From Rostratula benghalensis (taxonomy: Eukaryota; Chordata; Aves; Charadriiformes; Rostratulidae), in the NCBI GenBank assembly GCA_013399305.1, contig VXAI01000015.1, forward strand, positions 1,621,965-1,685,964: a DNA stretch of 64,000 nucleotides. Reading direction: 5' to 3'. The notes beneath the pieces were generated by a model. That model searched no databases and was not told the DNA's origin. It saw only the letters and a list, made by a program, of their open reading frames with translations. Each line of letters starts with the position of its first letter. Position 1 is the first letter of the stretch. A program made the position numbers and the translations under genes. Below are positions 21,268 through 36,200 of the stretch, one piece after another.

Positions 21268-24200
21268 CTGAAAGAAAGAAGAAGTCATTTTGGATTTTGT
21301 TAAGCAGACTGCAGTAGGGAGAGCAGGACTGCCATCGGTGTCACTGGGACAGCTTAGAAATGCACCGGCAGAGACAAACAGTAACTGGAAAGAGACAGCT
21401 CTGAGAAACAGTGACAGTGTACTGGGTGTTGTGTGCAGACACACTGCCTGCTCAGGATGGCACGTGCTCCAAAATGGCCATTTCAGAAAGAACCAGGAGC
21501 TCACGAAGGAAGGACCTGGGCAGCTTCAGTCCAACGCCCCCGTTAGGAAAGGGATCCAGAGGGAGCTGATCTTGGTTCGTGCCGCAGCTACTGCTGGGGC
21601 CCGGCCTCGTCCCCCTCCGTCTTCATCTTGGCCTTTGGATGCCACAGAAGACACTTTCACTTTTCTATACACTAAGTGTCAGGTTTGTTCTTCCATCAAT
21701 GAGAACCAAGATCTAACGTTTCTTTGAAAGCAAAGTATTTCTTTTGTTAAATGAAAAAAATCTTTTCTGTAAAAAAACCCTTTCCCTTTTCTCCAAATTG
21801 TATCTCAAGCGAGGCAGAACGACCCAAGGTGGATTGCAGCATCTGGGAAACATTCCTGGTCCTTATTTACATGTGAGGCAATTTCTTAAGATGAGCCACT
21901 ACAGAAAACACGCTACACACTGAAAATGTTTTCAAAGGTTTTAGAAATACATAAATAAACCACCCCCCACCCTATGAAAGAGACCTTAGGTCTGATTTTT
22001 GCAGTCAAAATCCTACGTATCTGAAGTCACTTTGACTTGGCAGCTCATCTCTGCTTTCAGCAGAAGCAGCACTGCAAAATGAGAGCAGTTGACAGAGCAA
22101 GCCCTGGCACTGGCAAATAATTACAGTAATCGTTTTTACTTACAGGATAGAACAGTGATTACACCTAAAAATCTCATGTTAAATTTTAGTGCTTCAGAAG
22201 AACACCTTGGACCTTTCAGACAGTGGAAGAAGAATGAAAGAACCCCTAGTAATTAGCCTATTTCTTTCACAAAATTAATCACAAAAATCAGGATGACAGC
22301 ACATGACTTAGAAAAGTGAAGTTGTTTAAGGACAGTGCATCAACTAGGTGCATGAAAATATTTGCCTGTTTCTGTTCCAAATCAGAGAAGAACACTCGAT
22401 GGCTCTACCTCAGGGCACCATTTGAAGCACAGAGGCAAAAGCAAGCTGGTTTCTTGGCCGGTGCCCAGCGCTAGGCAGCAGCTCTCCTTCCACTTCCCAC
22501 CTGCTCTTCCTCCAGCCCTGCCCCAACTCTGCCCTCAACATCCCCCCTGCTCCAACCTCTGACACTTTACACAGCTGCCCCTCTCTGCAGGTACAGGTTT
22601 CCCAACTCCTACCCTGAATTTTCTGGCAAATAAAGCCAGTCAGTTTTATTTTGAAAACTCTCACAGGCTCTGACAGAGCTTTAGAATTTCTGTCTTTAAA
22701 GCCTGTTTTGAACAATTAACGTTCACTACTAACATTGAGAACTTCCTAGTGAAAGAGTTCTCATAACTGGAATTTTGTGCATTCAGAAAGCTAGGATTAA
22801 ACAAGGAAACACCAGAAGTCAGCACAGGTCGTTTGCTGGCTTTCTGTTCCTGCCCCCTTTCCAGTCTGCTGAGTGGTGCTGCGTCATCTGTTCCTTTTCT
22901 GAGAACCTTATCGTGACTACGTACCAATCACAGGCTGTCCAACCAGGGGACTCTTCAGTGTTCTTACCAACGTCTGTCACAGAGGAAACAAATCTCCATG
23001 TTCATACAACTCCGGGAAGAAGCCACTTGGGTGAAAATCATCTCTTTGGGTCCCCAAAAGCAACAGCATTCAAAATAAAACATAAAACCAGCGTAACGCG
23101 TATTCAGGCAGCCCCACAAACGCTCTCTGCTTCCATGACCTGTGCAGCAAAACATGCTTTCTGCAAAGTTCACACACACCATCACCCACACTCACAATTC
23201 CTCTGGACTGGGGTAAAAAAAAAAAAAAAAGTAGTAATAAAAACACGTCCAAAGATAGTAAATTCACTTTCCCAAAGTACCTCAGAGCAACACAACATCC
23301 CTGCCCCGCATGCCCAGCGGGAGGGGTCACCATCCCACACCACAGCTAAGGCCCATGGAGGATCCAAGCCCAGAGAGACACCTGCCAGCTGGGAAGTGCT
23401 GGTGCTCTCGAGACCTCCACTTCCTGCCCGGTCTGGCTGTGCTGGTCCACTGACCTTACTTGGACCCGCAGTGGAATGGAAGGAATTTGGCTTCCCCTGT
23501 TAACAGACAGCAGCCAAAAAGGCTTCCTGATTAATCTCAGAAACACATGAACTGTTAACACAGTTTAAGATTGAAAGCAAGATTTTTGTGAGAACAAGGC
23601 CCAAAATCCCAGCTCTTCAGGCTGTCCTGCAGCTGACCCACAAAAAACTTTTATTTTAACTCGTTTGATTGAATTTGCAGAAATACCTTTGCCTGTCAGA
23701 TGAAGTGTAGGACTGCACCGTCTGCTTCCACTTGTAAGTGGCGGGGTATTTCTGTGGATCAATCTCTACCGCTTCTATTGCCGCTAAGACATCACCATCC
23801 AGCTTCGAGGGCTGCTCCCTACAATATAAACACAATTAGGTGAAAAGAGAACTATCTATTTGTTCAGGCAATAAAACATCCCAATTCCAACACCATCTAT
23901 TTTTCATACAAGCAGACAAATGCCCATGCTCCTCTACAGGCATCATTTCTCCGTGACCTTTTTCCAACAGGCCCACACAGAAACGACTCCTCTTACACAG
24001 GAGCCTCATGAAATAAAAGTTTTGAACGTGTAATCTCAGGAGATCTCCAGAGCACTTTTGGTCATCCAAGTCAGGCTCATCCTGAAGTCACAAGCCCCTC
24101 AGAGGAAAGGCAAACAGCAAAGTTTACCAGAACTCATTTGGAAACAAAGCCTTCTCCTCTTCTTCCGTGTGGTTTAGAGCAGGGAATTGGCTGCAAGAGG

Positions 24201-27200
24201 ACTCTACGGCTCCTGCACGAGCACTGAAGCGCTTTCAGACGATGGTTCAAGACTGACTGTAACTGGTGTTGCTTTGTATCACATCATCTCCACCTTCCTG
24301 CCGGTGAGACTGTACAACCCAGCCTGTTTTGCATACATGAACCATAGGGGACAAATAAATGTTAAAAAAAGAGACAACTCTTACCCAAGCAGGAACAATT
24401 TCTTAGACTCCTCATTTGGGGGTGAAGCCTTCAAAAGAAATTTCTGGGAAGAAAGTTGTTGTTGTGCCTCATTAGTCTGAATTCCAGATTCCATGGACGG
24501 TCTCTCTTTTCCCGACGCTGTTTTGTGTTCTGTCCGTAACTTGGTCTCTCCACCCGTAACCCTTGGCTCGGAACTGGGCAGAGAACCTGCACAGCAGGTC
24601 TTATCTGGGTGGTCCTTGGACATTCTCACCTGGCTCATTCCTTCAGCCAGAATTCTCTCATTCTCACTTTTTTCAGTGATTTTACTTGATTCTCCTGCAA
24701 CCTCTTGTTCTTGGAATGACAGGCTTTCAAATTCTGACATTAAATTGGAAATGGGTGGTGGAAGGCGTTCTCCTCCATCGCGCAAGTGCTTTCTGTCACT
24801 AATTATCCTCTCACTGGACACAGGGGTACAAAATCCATTTTTGCTGGAAGAAGCTGCCTTTTCATAGTGCCGGGGGGGGTGTGATGTTTCGATGATGTTT
24901 GCTGTGTGCCCCATGGACAAGATGTCACACTCGGCATCTCCAAGGGCAGCGATGCTGGGTTCTTTGGACACACGAGGTTGGCTGACGTTCCGTGCTGCAT
25001 TTTGTCTGTTTTTAATTTCTTCTAAGCTCATGTCATCATCATCCTCATCCAAAAATGCTCCAACAGAAATAGAATTGCAGCACTTTTTACTCTTGCCTGC
25101 AAACAATTTTGATAACAGCAACACATATAAAGACTTTCAAGGGAACATCAGTCAAATAAATTAGGAACAAATACATCATCTTGATGCCGCCTTCTATTTA
25201 CTGAAACTCTCCGATTTTATTTATGCACCAGCATGAACTAACCTAACTAAAGCTACAAATGCAGAAAGACAACATCATGGCTGTATCTTTCTTTGAAATA
25301 ATTTTTTATATCCTGGTCATTTGAGAACTGAATTCCCTACGCTCCTCTCTTCAGTCATTAACACCACAGGATGAACTCGGGATAAAGCAGAACAGGGCAG
25401 AAAAACGTTACTGATACAGAACAACTGGAGTTTTCATCTCTTCCAAAGCACAAAGGCCGATGATGAGCCCAACGAGTGCCCTTCGGGGTTTGTCAGCCCA
25501 GGTTTGTCCCAGAACCAAAGCCTCCTTGGATCACACAGGAGAGGAGGAGGAAGGAGCACAAAGATTTGTACCTCAGAAGGTACAAAACCTTGCCTGGGTT
25601 TTGTCCAGCATCTCCTTCGCCCTCACTGGTAAAGAATTATTCCTTTATTTCAAGGAGTTACCTTTCTGTATCTGTGGATTACAAAATTCTATTCTCTAAG
25701 ATGGGATTCCCAAATGCTCTGAGTAAAAACATACTGAAGAGAGAGGTCTTCTTATAGGAATTTCATTTGGGGGCTACAATCAAGTACTTCAAATGAAAGA
25801 TAACAAACATCTAATGAGGTCTGTTCTAATTCTCCTACATCCACAGCGTTGTTAGCTACGTTTCAATACTATAATGGGACTGTTTGTTCAACAGATTAAA
25901 AATAGCAACCACAGCAGGTGAATGCTGCTTCCCCTGGGCACCCAGCTTTTTCTCTCCCTCTCCTCCCAAGGTACAACTTGTCGTTGGCAGCATTTGCCTG
26001 TTCCTTACCAGAAGATTGTGGAGTTTTATATCTATTGCAGGTTTCATTTTCCCCTGTCTCTTGCTGAGCCTTTTCGCTCATTTCCCAATGACTCAGGTAC
26101 TCTTCTAATTGTCGCAACCCCTCCTGGGAAGACAGATCAACAAAACAGCCCAGAAATTCCCAGTATTCAACCCACGGGAACCCCAGTTCATGAGCTAACT
26201 CCCTGCAATAAATAAAATAAAACGAATCATTTGTGAAGACATAAATGTTAGTTTGACAATAACTTTTCTGAACACATTTTATCAGCTATTAATAGCATAA
26301 ACGTGCAACCAGGCAACACAATTCTGCAACAATCAACCATTAGCGTAAGCGATACACACACCCCTAGCAGACACAGCATCATCTCATTTCTTCTACCACA
26401 TTTTTCAAATTTAATTTACTGACTACAGTCAGCACCATAAATACTGCTATTTTTAAGCTGACTGTATCTAGACATCAGCTAGAGATGAATCCCCACTGGC
26501 GTAGGCAGAATTTGGATGATACTCCTCCATTCCACAGCGCTTTCTGTTTGGGAATGGCTGAAGGTAGGAGGAAGCGAGCGCTTATTCCGAAGAAAGAAGC
26601 CTCATCAGCTTTTAACAATGTAATTTTTTTCCCCACATATTGCTGACACAAGGTGTTTTAACAGCAAGGCCACACACCATAACACACAGTTTTTTATAAA
26701 GAGAACATTTGTATTTGGATCTTTTCACTCTGCCACCTTTTTACCAATGCTCAGGTGTACAGGAAAAGTAGGCTATGCGCTGTTTTTAGACCTTCTGACA
26801 AATTAGGTGAGTACATGTTTGAGAAAAGCATTCTATAAATACCATTAATTACTGTTAAAGTGTCTTTGATTCCCAAACGTAAGAAAGCTTCCTCTCACAT
26901 TTTAACTATTTTGTTACAGTAAAAATCCAACCACATTATACTTCATAAATATTTCTGCCAGTTTCTTTTATCCCAAGATAATTGTTTGGTAATTAATAAC
27001 TGTACACTCAGCACAAGTCTTCTGCATTTCATTGTTCTGTCTTTTGCTAATTTTTTATACTGATGCTCTTTTAGATACCTTCCAACTCTTTCAAGGCCTC
27101 TCTCCAGATCAGATTTCCTGACATTGTGAAAGAAGCCAGCTCTCTCTCGAGGTGGAGTCTTCCAAAGCCGGCGAAATTCCTCGGCCTTTAAAAAACAGAA

Positions 27201-30200
27201 ATAATTTTTAAAACCAACCCCCCACAATCTGAAGCCAGCTAAAAGTCTGCCTGTAGCTCTGTCTGCTGCCTGCACCTCAACAACTCAAGTTCTGCCCCAA
27301 GTATTGCTCAGCTCCAGCAATGAAGAATTTCAGATTGAATCTAAAGTAACTCCTCCCAGTATCACTGCTTTCTTTGATCTTGTAACTGCTAATTAAAAGA
27401 CTAAAAACACGATGTATAAGCAGCTTGAAGTAAAAAGTATAGACACTAACTCTGCCTGGTTTTAATTTGGATGCAGCAGGAAACGGGGCTGTCTCATAAT
27501 TTTCCCAGATTATTATTATTTCCTTTAATGGCAAATGCTCTCTTGGTCACTGTTTTCCAGAATGATATTTTTATATGTACATACTTAATTCCACAGACTT
27601 GCTACAATTATTGGAGAATATACTCTTGCTGTTTATTTTAAAGTCTGAATTTGAACTGCTAAGGGGAATAATTGAAAGGATTTTTGTAAAATCCCAAAGT
27701 TTATGCCTTTATATGACAAGAATTAACGACTGAGAAGTGCATTCAGACATTACAGGTACCTGTCAACCATCACAGGAATTAACAATTTAACATTGGTTAC
27801 ACGCCAGTTAACATTTTTCAAAGTATAAAATACAGTTAAATTTCTGTCAAGAGAATAGAAAAGTGACAAATAAGCATATTTAGAAGAAAAAGCATTAAGA
27901 ATTTTTGTAAAATTCAGTCCTGGAAGAATTCAAGCATTAGATGACAGAAAACCCCTCAAATGCATTTATTCCCTCTTTCTAAAGCCGTCGCCACGCTTGT
28001 GGGATGTTCATATTGAACAGATGAGTCAAAGAAATACCTACAAATTCACAACATTTTGAACTGACATCTGATTATTCCTCCTGGAAACTGCAGACTTTGC
28101 GTTTCTGCTATACAACCCATACTTTTCCAAAACTCTCCCAACACCTACTACTTCGTTGTCAGTTTTTCCATTTAGAGAAATATATCAATGTTTACTCAAG
28201 AAGCAGAGCTGATAAACTGCTTCTAACCACCAGTGCCAATTTCTAGAAATGAGATAAAGTTAAGATTTCTTAAAACAGATACATAGCCACATTGGAAAGC
28301 GTTGCTTCAGACTAGAAAGTTAGAGCAATTATCTGTAAGACAATGAGAGGTTTGTCAAAGAGTGCTCTCTGGATAGATTCCAATGGGGAAAAAGAAAAGA
28401 ACTATTTTTTAACTGAACTTCTCCCTCTTGGTATTTACACGACACATTTCTACATTTTCAGCAGTAAAAAATACATTTCTATGCTTTTTCTACAGAGGAA
28501 GATCAGGGATCTCTTCAAGAGAAAGAGAGCCATAGTCTGTTACCTGAGGGAGCTACACCACACAATGAACTGGGGGTGGATCTTCTAATGGCTCCTTATT
28601 TTTAAAAAAGGGGGAAAAAAAAGCATTAGAGTCCTATGAAGTTCTCTCCCTACCTTTGAGGGGCTCATGGGGCCTGCAAAAGCTCTTATGGACAACACTG
28701 GATCTTTGGGGCTGCCAGTGTATTTAGATAAAGTTCTCTGGGGACCATCATCCGTCTGATCGGGTGACCACGGTGCACCAATTACAGGAGCTGAGGAATT
28801 GTCTTCTGCTCTCAGGAGTGGTACATAGTATCGACCTAAAAAAAGGAATAAAAAGCTTTTTTAAGATGTCCAGGTTACATTAGCCTGTTGCTTCTTCCTA
28901 CAATATCAATATTCCCTTATACTTAACCATCTGACTTTATTTCATGAGGAAACCTACTTGTGATTCAAGCTCACCATTTCAGCCTCTGCTGCCTGCCTGC
29001 CCAATGCATTTTAGCACAAGCTCCCTTCTCTGCATTGGCACATCCCACCCTTCCCTAAGGATCTGCAACACATTCCAAAACCTTTTGCCAAGGTCTAAAC
29101 CCACATGTGGCAAAACAGAGAAAGTTCTATGTCAAAGAAATTACATGAGTCCCCAGCGCGACACATAAATCTCTTGCTTTGTAAAAGCCTTTTGTTTGCT
29201 GTCAGGTAAAACTCTGCTCCAGGCTGGCTGAATAAAATAGCACCCCGGCAGTGTGACAGCACGAGGAGGACAACCTTGTGATCCATACAGTCTTTTACTT
29301 TGCATAAGTAAAAGACAAAAAGTTTTCCATTCCTTGTCATTTTTAGTTTCCCTGTGATTATCCCAGCACTGTAGAGCAGCAACATTTGTGAGCAGACAAG
29401 CTACAGAAGAGCAGACAGCAAAGAGCCAAAATACAAGCCTGGTGTAGTATAAAACTCTGAATACAGACCTTTCAAGTACTCTCTTAGTTTTTCTTTCAAT
29501 TCTGCAGATTTATTCTTGCTTCTTTCACAAACTACCTGTTAATATAATTTTAGTCGCTTGTTAGTAAGTGTAAGATCAATCTCAAATCCATTACAATGTG
29601 TGTTCTTTCCATACAGTCACGTTGTTGGGCTCTTCCCATCCCATCCCGTACTTCTAATTCACAGAACAACCACTAGAACACATCTGCATCCAAAGAGGGG
29701 GTACTGTAGAGAAAAGGCACTGAATCACAAAGACTAGAACCCTTCCCCAGAGACAATCAAAAGGGTTTTGATGTTATTGAAGATTTACTCTCCAATCACG
29801 ACACTATTATCTACAATAGTTAGTAGAAGTTTAAACATTTAAAATATTGACTAGGCAGAACATTTTTGGGTTTGCTGTGGCAATGGAGAGACTTACTTCT
29901 GCTGGAGTCTGATCGTATTTGTTTCTTGGATTTTTTACAATAGCGGGGTGTGAGGTGAGCACATTAACAACGTCCAAATTCCCAAACTTGCAGGCAAAAT
30001 GCAACGGAGTATCAAATCCCTGCAGTGGGAAACAGGGAAAACTCATCTGCATTTGGAAAACATGATAAATGTCAACCCCAGGGATTTTATTTTGGGATTC
30101 AACTAATTACCAGGGGTCTTCGTAGGTCCTTTCCCACCACACTGTAGAACAATGATTATTAAAACCCACAACACCCACGACTAGCACATTTTGCCAGAAG

Positions 30201-33200
30201 CGTCCCCTTCTTTATCTTTCCTCCTCCCTTACACACTCTTTACACCTCCCAGTTCTTTCTACCATATGGAGAAAACAGCAGATGTTCAGATCTTACCATT
30301 TTATCTGGTGTGTTAAGGTACAGGTCAACAATGTATTGGATGCGATTCTTCAGCATCACATCGTTGTCGTCCGGATACATCAGCCGCATAAACTCGGGAT
30401 TTTCCAAAGTGTCCAGCAGTAACTGGCAGATGCCGGGCTGATTCTCCTTGGCAGCAACGTGCATGACGTTGTACCTGCACCCTTCCTGGAAAGAGAGACA
30501 AACGTTGGAATGAACTGTAAGCTGAACAGCTTTCTTACACCTACACACTTAACTGGTTCGACTGTGAAAACACCAAGGTTCCCACGTGGGGTCTTACGTT
30601 TACATTTTTGTTTCTTAGTATTTTAGTAGGAAAACAGGTGTACGAAACAGTACACATACTTTCTGAACTGCAGTAAATTATATGATATTGTAAGGACTTA
30701 CACATCTTTCTACCCACATTCTCACATTTAAGAACATTATTCTTATACTTGGCTATAGCCTCTTTTGACATCTAGAGCAAAAATGTGGCAAAAAAGGTAT
30801 ATTAAGATACCACGTAATAGAAGGAGAAGGGAAGTTCAGTGTACAAAAAGAGCAGGAAAATGTGTGTGTATATATATTTGTTTGCTGTAATCTATTACAT
30901 ACAAACTTTTAAACAACTTCACAAAGCTGGTCCTGATAGAAGTCATTTGTTAAGGTGAGATTCTAAGTGGATTTTAGATGCAGAACACTTTTGAGATTTA
31001 GCGGTGGTGCCTGGGTAAGCAGCGCTGCAGGAACACCCGGTTACAGCCCAGGCACCACCCCACTCCTTAAAATCATTCTGCTTTAAAAAGACTGGAGTTA
31101 TTTGGAAGAGATCAACACTGTATGAAGACAAGCCCATTCTTTCACTACTGGATAAAACTACTCTTCCCCTAAAAACCTGAAGCCTTGGTTTCTTTACTTG
31201 AGCTCTCCTGGAGCAAAGCATGCCCTCGGCGATGACAGGTGTCTTAGGCAAGACAGACAAGGGCCAGGTTTCTTTCAGCTTTCTGCTGGGATCAATACAC
31301 CCTGAGAAACTCTGCACTGGTGGAAGCAAGGTATCGTGAAGGAAGAGAAGGAAACAACGTTCCTCACAGTTCTGCTTATCAGGCCTCAAAGCTAAATCAC
31401 TAAACCAGAACCCACACTGTCATTGTCGTTATCATTTTATTTTTTACCTGCACAACTGTTGGATTGTCTCCCGACCCAATCAGATAGCGAGGGTTACTCC
31501 AAATAAGTTCTGAAAATGTGGCTGTATCTCCTTTCTCAACAGCTTTCCGAAGTTTAGCAGTCAGATCTTGAGTACGTGGACTTTTATAGCTGTTGGCTCT
31601 CTCCTTATTAGCAGAGTCTGTCTCAGGGGAGCATAAGCCATCTATCAAAACACAAACAACATGCTTCTAGAGAGTCTTTTCAGTCATTACTATTTTTATA
31701 TCCAGAAAGTGAAATCAGGCTTTTAATCTAAAATATGTACTAACTTTGCACATTTAATGTACAGGAGTAAAAAAATTGAGGTCAGTCATAAGACACTTAA
31801 AGATACTACTATTTAGTAATAGGGAGGGAGGAGAGTATGACTTAATCATCTGGTAAAACTGCTTCAGACTTCAATGGAGACCCACTAATTTTGTAACTGC
31901 CAATCCACTTCCATCCAAACTTAAAAGCAGATTCAACAAGAAATCAGAATTTTCTGAATATTAAATATTAAAATTGCTTTTGCACTTCTGTGACTGCTGA
32001 ATCCCTTTCATCTAGCAAGTGGGAGACTGTGAATATATGATTGGTGTTTCTTTAGGAACTGACTTAACAATTAAGTACAGTTTTAACACACTGTGCAATT
32101 TTATCAGCGTCTTATTAAACCTGAAAATCCTGAAGTCCATGAATAGAATAAAATCCTACCCGATATAACCACAGACTACTAAGCACCACATCTATACAGG
32201 CCATTACCAACACTGCAGCTTTCAAAGAACAGCAACATTAATGTGAACCAGAATGATGACAACTGCTTTTAGAGGTAACCAGTTCACTTTATCGGAGCAG
32301 AGACCACAGAAACTGTACATCAAAGGTCGAGCCTTATGTTTAAAACCCAAAAAAACATTCTTTCCATAGATTCCTGGGGCTCTAATTTACTGCTGTGGTA
32401 GTTCTTTACAAAAGAAATAGCAGGATTCCAACATACTCTACTTCTTTTTTTACTTCTGTGCTTTTTTACTTATGTGTCTTCCTTGGAAAAGCATCAACTA
32501 ACTTTATGGATGATTTCTCCAGTGACAGAATCATTTTATACAGACTTGAATTAAAAAATTAACATATACTTTTTATTGCCTGTTTCTAAATTATTTCACA
32601 GGAAAAAAAAAAAAAGTAAATAAATACTGGTTCTCATACCTATTTCTACAGTAACTTTATTTGGGATGCAAGATCTGGAGCTCTCATCTAACTTTTGGTT
32701 ACAGCTTATCTTAAACACCACCACCTAAAAGGGACTTCAATTTATTAGGGTGCCTCACCCTTTGAAATTTTTTCTGTTATTAGTATATGTATTATGAAGC
32801 TGCTGCTTCTTCTCTCATAAAAAATTAACGGACTGTATATTGCATCTACTGTTCACAGGTGAACACCCTCACTTACCTCTGTTAAATGATCCCATTTTCA
32901 CTGGAGACAAACATACGGAGGACTTGCTTGGAGATGGGAAATAATCACAGATTCCTTTAGCAAATTTCTCAGCATCCTCTCTGTTTGAAAAAGCTTTAAA
33001 ACGTGAACCCTTGATCATCTTAACAGCTTGGAGAGCTTCCTTTTTATCTTCATAAACATGTATTCTCTCTGCAACAAAGTACAATCAAAGTTAAGTTATT
33101 TCAATAACCTCAGATTTGTTCCTAGAAACAGATTACAAAATTCTCAGACTATCCTTCCAGCTCTAGCCTTAAACTGTTTCTCTACCAAACATGGCAGAAG

Positions 33201-36200
33201 AATCAAAAGCCCTTGTAGATTTTTTCTCTCAGAAGATGAGTAGAAGAATTTTACATCCTCTGGGTAACACCAGGTGGTACGTGCAGTGTTTGGCCACTCA
33301 TACCAAGCAGGATCTGAACACCCGTTTTAGTAGATGGGCTGGCTCCCACACACAAGTATTTCACACGTAGACTGAAAGGCAAATTCAAAGTTTATTCACC
33401 CTGCAATACTCTCTGTGTTCTCTTGTTCAGAAAGATCAACTAGGTAAGCAATCAAGTCACAACTTTAAGAACTCTACACAGAACCTTAGATGTTAATTAA
33501 ATCCTTTTCCTCCCTCTCCTTTTGCATTTTTTTTCAACTTATAATATATGAATATCTTTTTTATGAGAAAGAACACTTAATATTGTCTCAGAGTAAACCA
33601 TCCTTTCTGCACCACTGTAACCCTGCAAGTGGGTAATTCAATAATTCCTCATTACAGTATTCATCAATAAAATGTGAAGAACAACAGATACTTCTAAATA
33701 CCATTAGGCACTAAGATAGAAAGGAAGGTATGAAATCTTTTAGAAGAGATCATTAAAGTTTCAACTGATGACAGTACAGATAGGTTTTTGATTTGTCTAT
33801 CTGCAGGATTACAGGCACAGGGTTGGTATGAGAGGAGCAGTAAGAAATAAATTTCTTCATCTGAGCTACATCGAGCACAGGATGCTCACAGGTATCAATT
33901 ATGGCAGAACACCCGAGATGTCCAGTAGCTGTGTTTCTATGCCTAGAGACAAAAAAGTATTTCAAGCAATGCTTAAAATACTAAGACAGTGTTGTTCATA
34001 CTGCTTGCTGTATAGAAACAGGCCCATTTAGACACTGGAAATAAAGGAAATAAGTATTTACCGTTTCTTGCCAATATGTCATCGTAAACGGGACAGACAC
34101 CATAGAAGAGTGGAGGATCTCTGGATGGTGTCTGAGTACAAGTCTGTGAATCAACACATCCTGCTCCACAGACTGGAGCTGAACAGTTCACGTGCAACAC
34201 AGCATCTTCTTCTGGAGGGTTCAGACCTACACAGTACCCAAAGTCTACCTCTTCAGATACACTTCCGTGACCGTTGTGATTCACCGCCGCAGTTTTCAAA
34301 GCCTTCTGTGCTTCTGCTTGGCTGCTCTCAGATGGGATGTTTCCAGCAGCCTCCTCTGACAGAGCAGATCCTTTTTCCTCCAATGCTCCTTGCTGTTCAA
34401 ACAATGCCTGAGCCAATTTTTTTTCAAAAATAAACCTAGTAGTTGAGGTAATGGGCCCACATTTCAGTCCCGCTCTTACAATTTCTTCTCTAAGCTCATC
34501 AGGGGTGAGCTGCTTCAAGCGGGATAATATTGTGTCCATTGTTACTTCACCTACAGGGAAGACAAACAAGAGAGGAGATAAACTGTAAAGGACAACACAA
34601 CTCTTTCTTTTCCCCTGCTATTTAAATGCTGTATTAAAACCACAGAAAAAAGAGTCTCATAACAATTTTCCAGATTCTGATGAGATTATCACAGTTGCAG
34701 AGAAGACAAAATATTTTTCATCTCAGCACACCAAATCTTTTTAAGCTTTAGACCAGGCTTAGACCAAGAATTTATTTCCTCTCCCAACTACTTGAAAGAA
34801 TATTTACAGCTTACATTTTATTCTAGTTTGTCCTTTTCAAATTTCTCTTGGAGTGAACATTCAATCCAGAATACTTATGCGTGAAAATTTATGACAGGCT
34901 GAGAAGTGTTTGATTCCTGCCAAGAAAGGTACAATCTGTGTGTGTAGTGAAGTCACAAGAACTTGATGACTAGACAGTCCCAGGAAGAGATTCCAGTTAG
35001 GCAGCACCTACAGTGACAAGCACAGCACCATTTCTATTATTTCTGTAAGAATTTCTAGCTGACAGAAGTCCAAGGCACGGTGCCTTCTGCAGGTGTGTGA
35101 TGCAGCATCCAGGGGAGTCTATCTCTGGCCATGACACAAGGCTGGAACTATTTACATGGCCTGTTTTTTCCCAGCTCCTGGTTTGAAAGCAACCAGCCAG
35201 AAGACGAGCACAACTGATCTTTTCAGATTTCCCTCACTGAGAAAGAATGGGAGCTGAAGAATTTCTCCATTTCCCAGGGAAAATTCTTCACTCTGGTGTG
35301 AATAGCACAAGTGCCCAACTCACTTCCCTCTATGTAATCCCCACACAGCTTCTGCCCTGGTCAGTGAGACCAGGTATTGGTATCGTGATACCAATACAAA
35401 TTTCTTGCTGTGAAAAACACAGTTGAAAAACACAGGACTCGGGCACCTCACGAACATAAGAAGCGTTAAGGTTATTTCATCAGATCATCAGCATCAGTGT
35501 AGCTCCACAAAGACTGTGACTTTCTCCTGCTGTACACTATTCAGAAACCACAGATTTAGCACAGAAATGCTTAGGCTGCCCTATTGCTGCTTCTACTCCC
35601 TCCTCACACTCACCTCCCTTCACCGCCCAGCCATTTTATGGGTTATACTGGTTTGGATATGTGTGTACGGCATTTTAAGTACTTGATTTTCAATTCTAGG
35701 TTTCACCCTCGTATTATGAAACTTAAGACTACCAGAAAACACGTTTGCAGTTAAATCTCAAAAGAGCATTGTGGATGCACACAGCGCCATGAGAAGTGTC
35801 TGCAATTTATGTGCTCTGCTGCTTTAGGAACAGGATGCACAAGCTGTCCTTAACAGGGGTCAGAACATCTGTCTGGGAAATGAACCCTGACATCGCAAGG
35901 ATGCAGCGCTCCAAATACTGGACCCTAATAAGTTGATTATTCATTTAGTCAAACTATACAAACTCAGAAATAATTTCAAAATTGCATCATCATCACAAAA
36001 TCACAGTACAGTTAAAATCCCTTATTTTTGCATGTGTATTGCCAACAGCAGCATCACCAAAAAAAAAATATAAAATCAACAAAATAGACACAACAATTTT
36101 GATTAACTTTTAGCAAAAGCCAATATAGCCTAGTAACATTTTCACTGGAATCTGACTTCAAAACTATTACATTTCTAATACTAGAAAATGCTGTGGAAAA

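Noticed and set aside
20890..21504. 204-codon minus-strand frame over the ANKLE2 terminal exon
   Set aside because: It is a different frame from the one fixed by the exon 12/13 splice phase. The correct frame gives the conserved Ser-Pro tail and stops at 21032-21030.
30943..31389. 148-codon minus-strand frame in ANKLE2 intron 4
   Set aside because: Lies wholly within an intron whose flanking exons join in phase 0. No motif or good splice pair, so treated as chance.
33753..33965. Protein-like frame in ANKLE2 intron 2 behind a plausible acceptor (33943/33942)
   Set aside because: The acceptor would enter in the wrong phase after exon 2 and reach an early stop, and no donor keeps the open frame. 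The flanking exons join cleanly without it.
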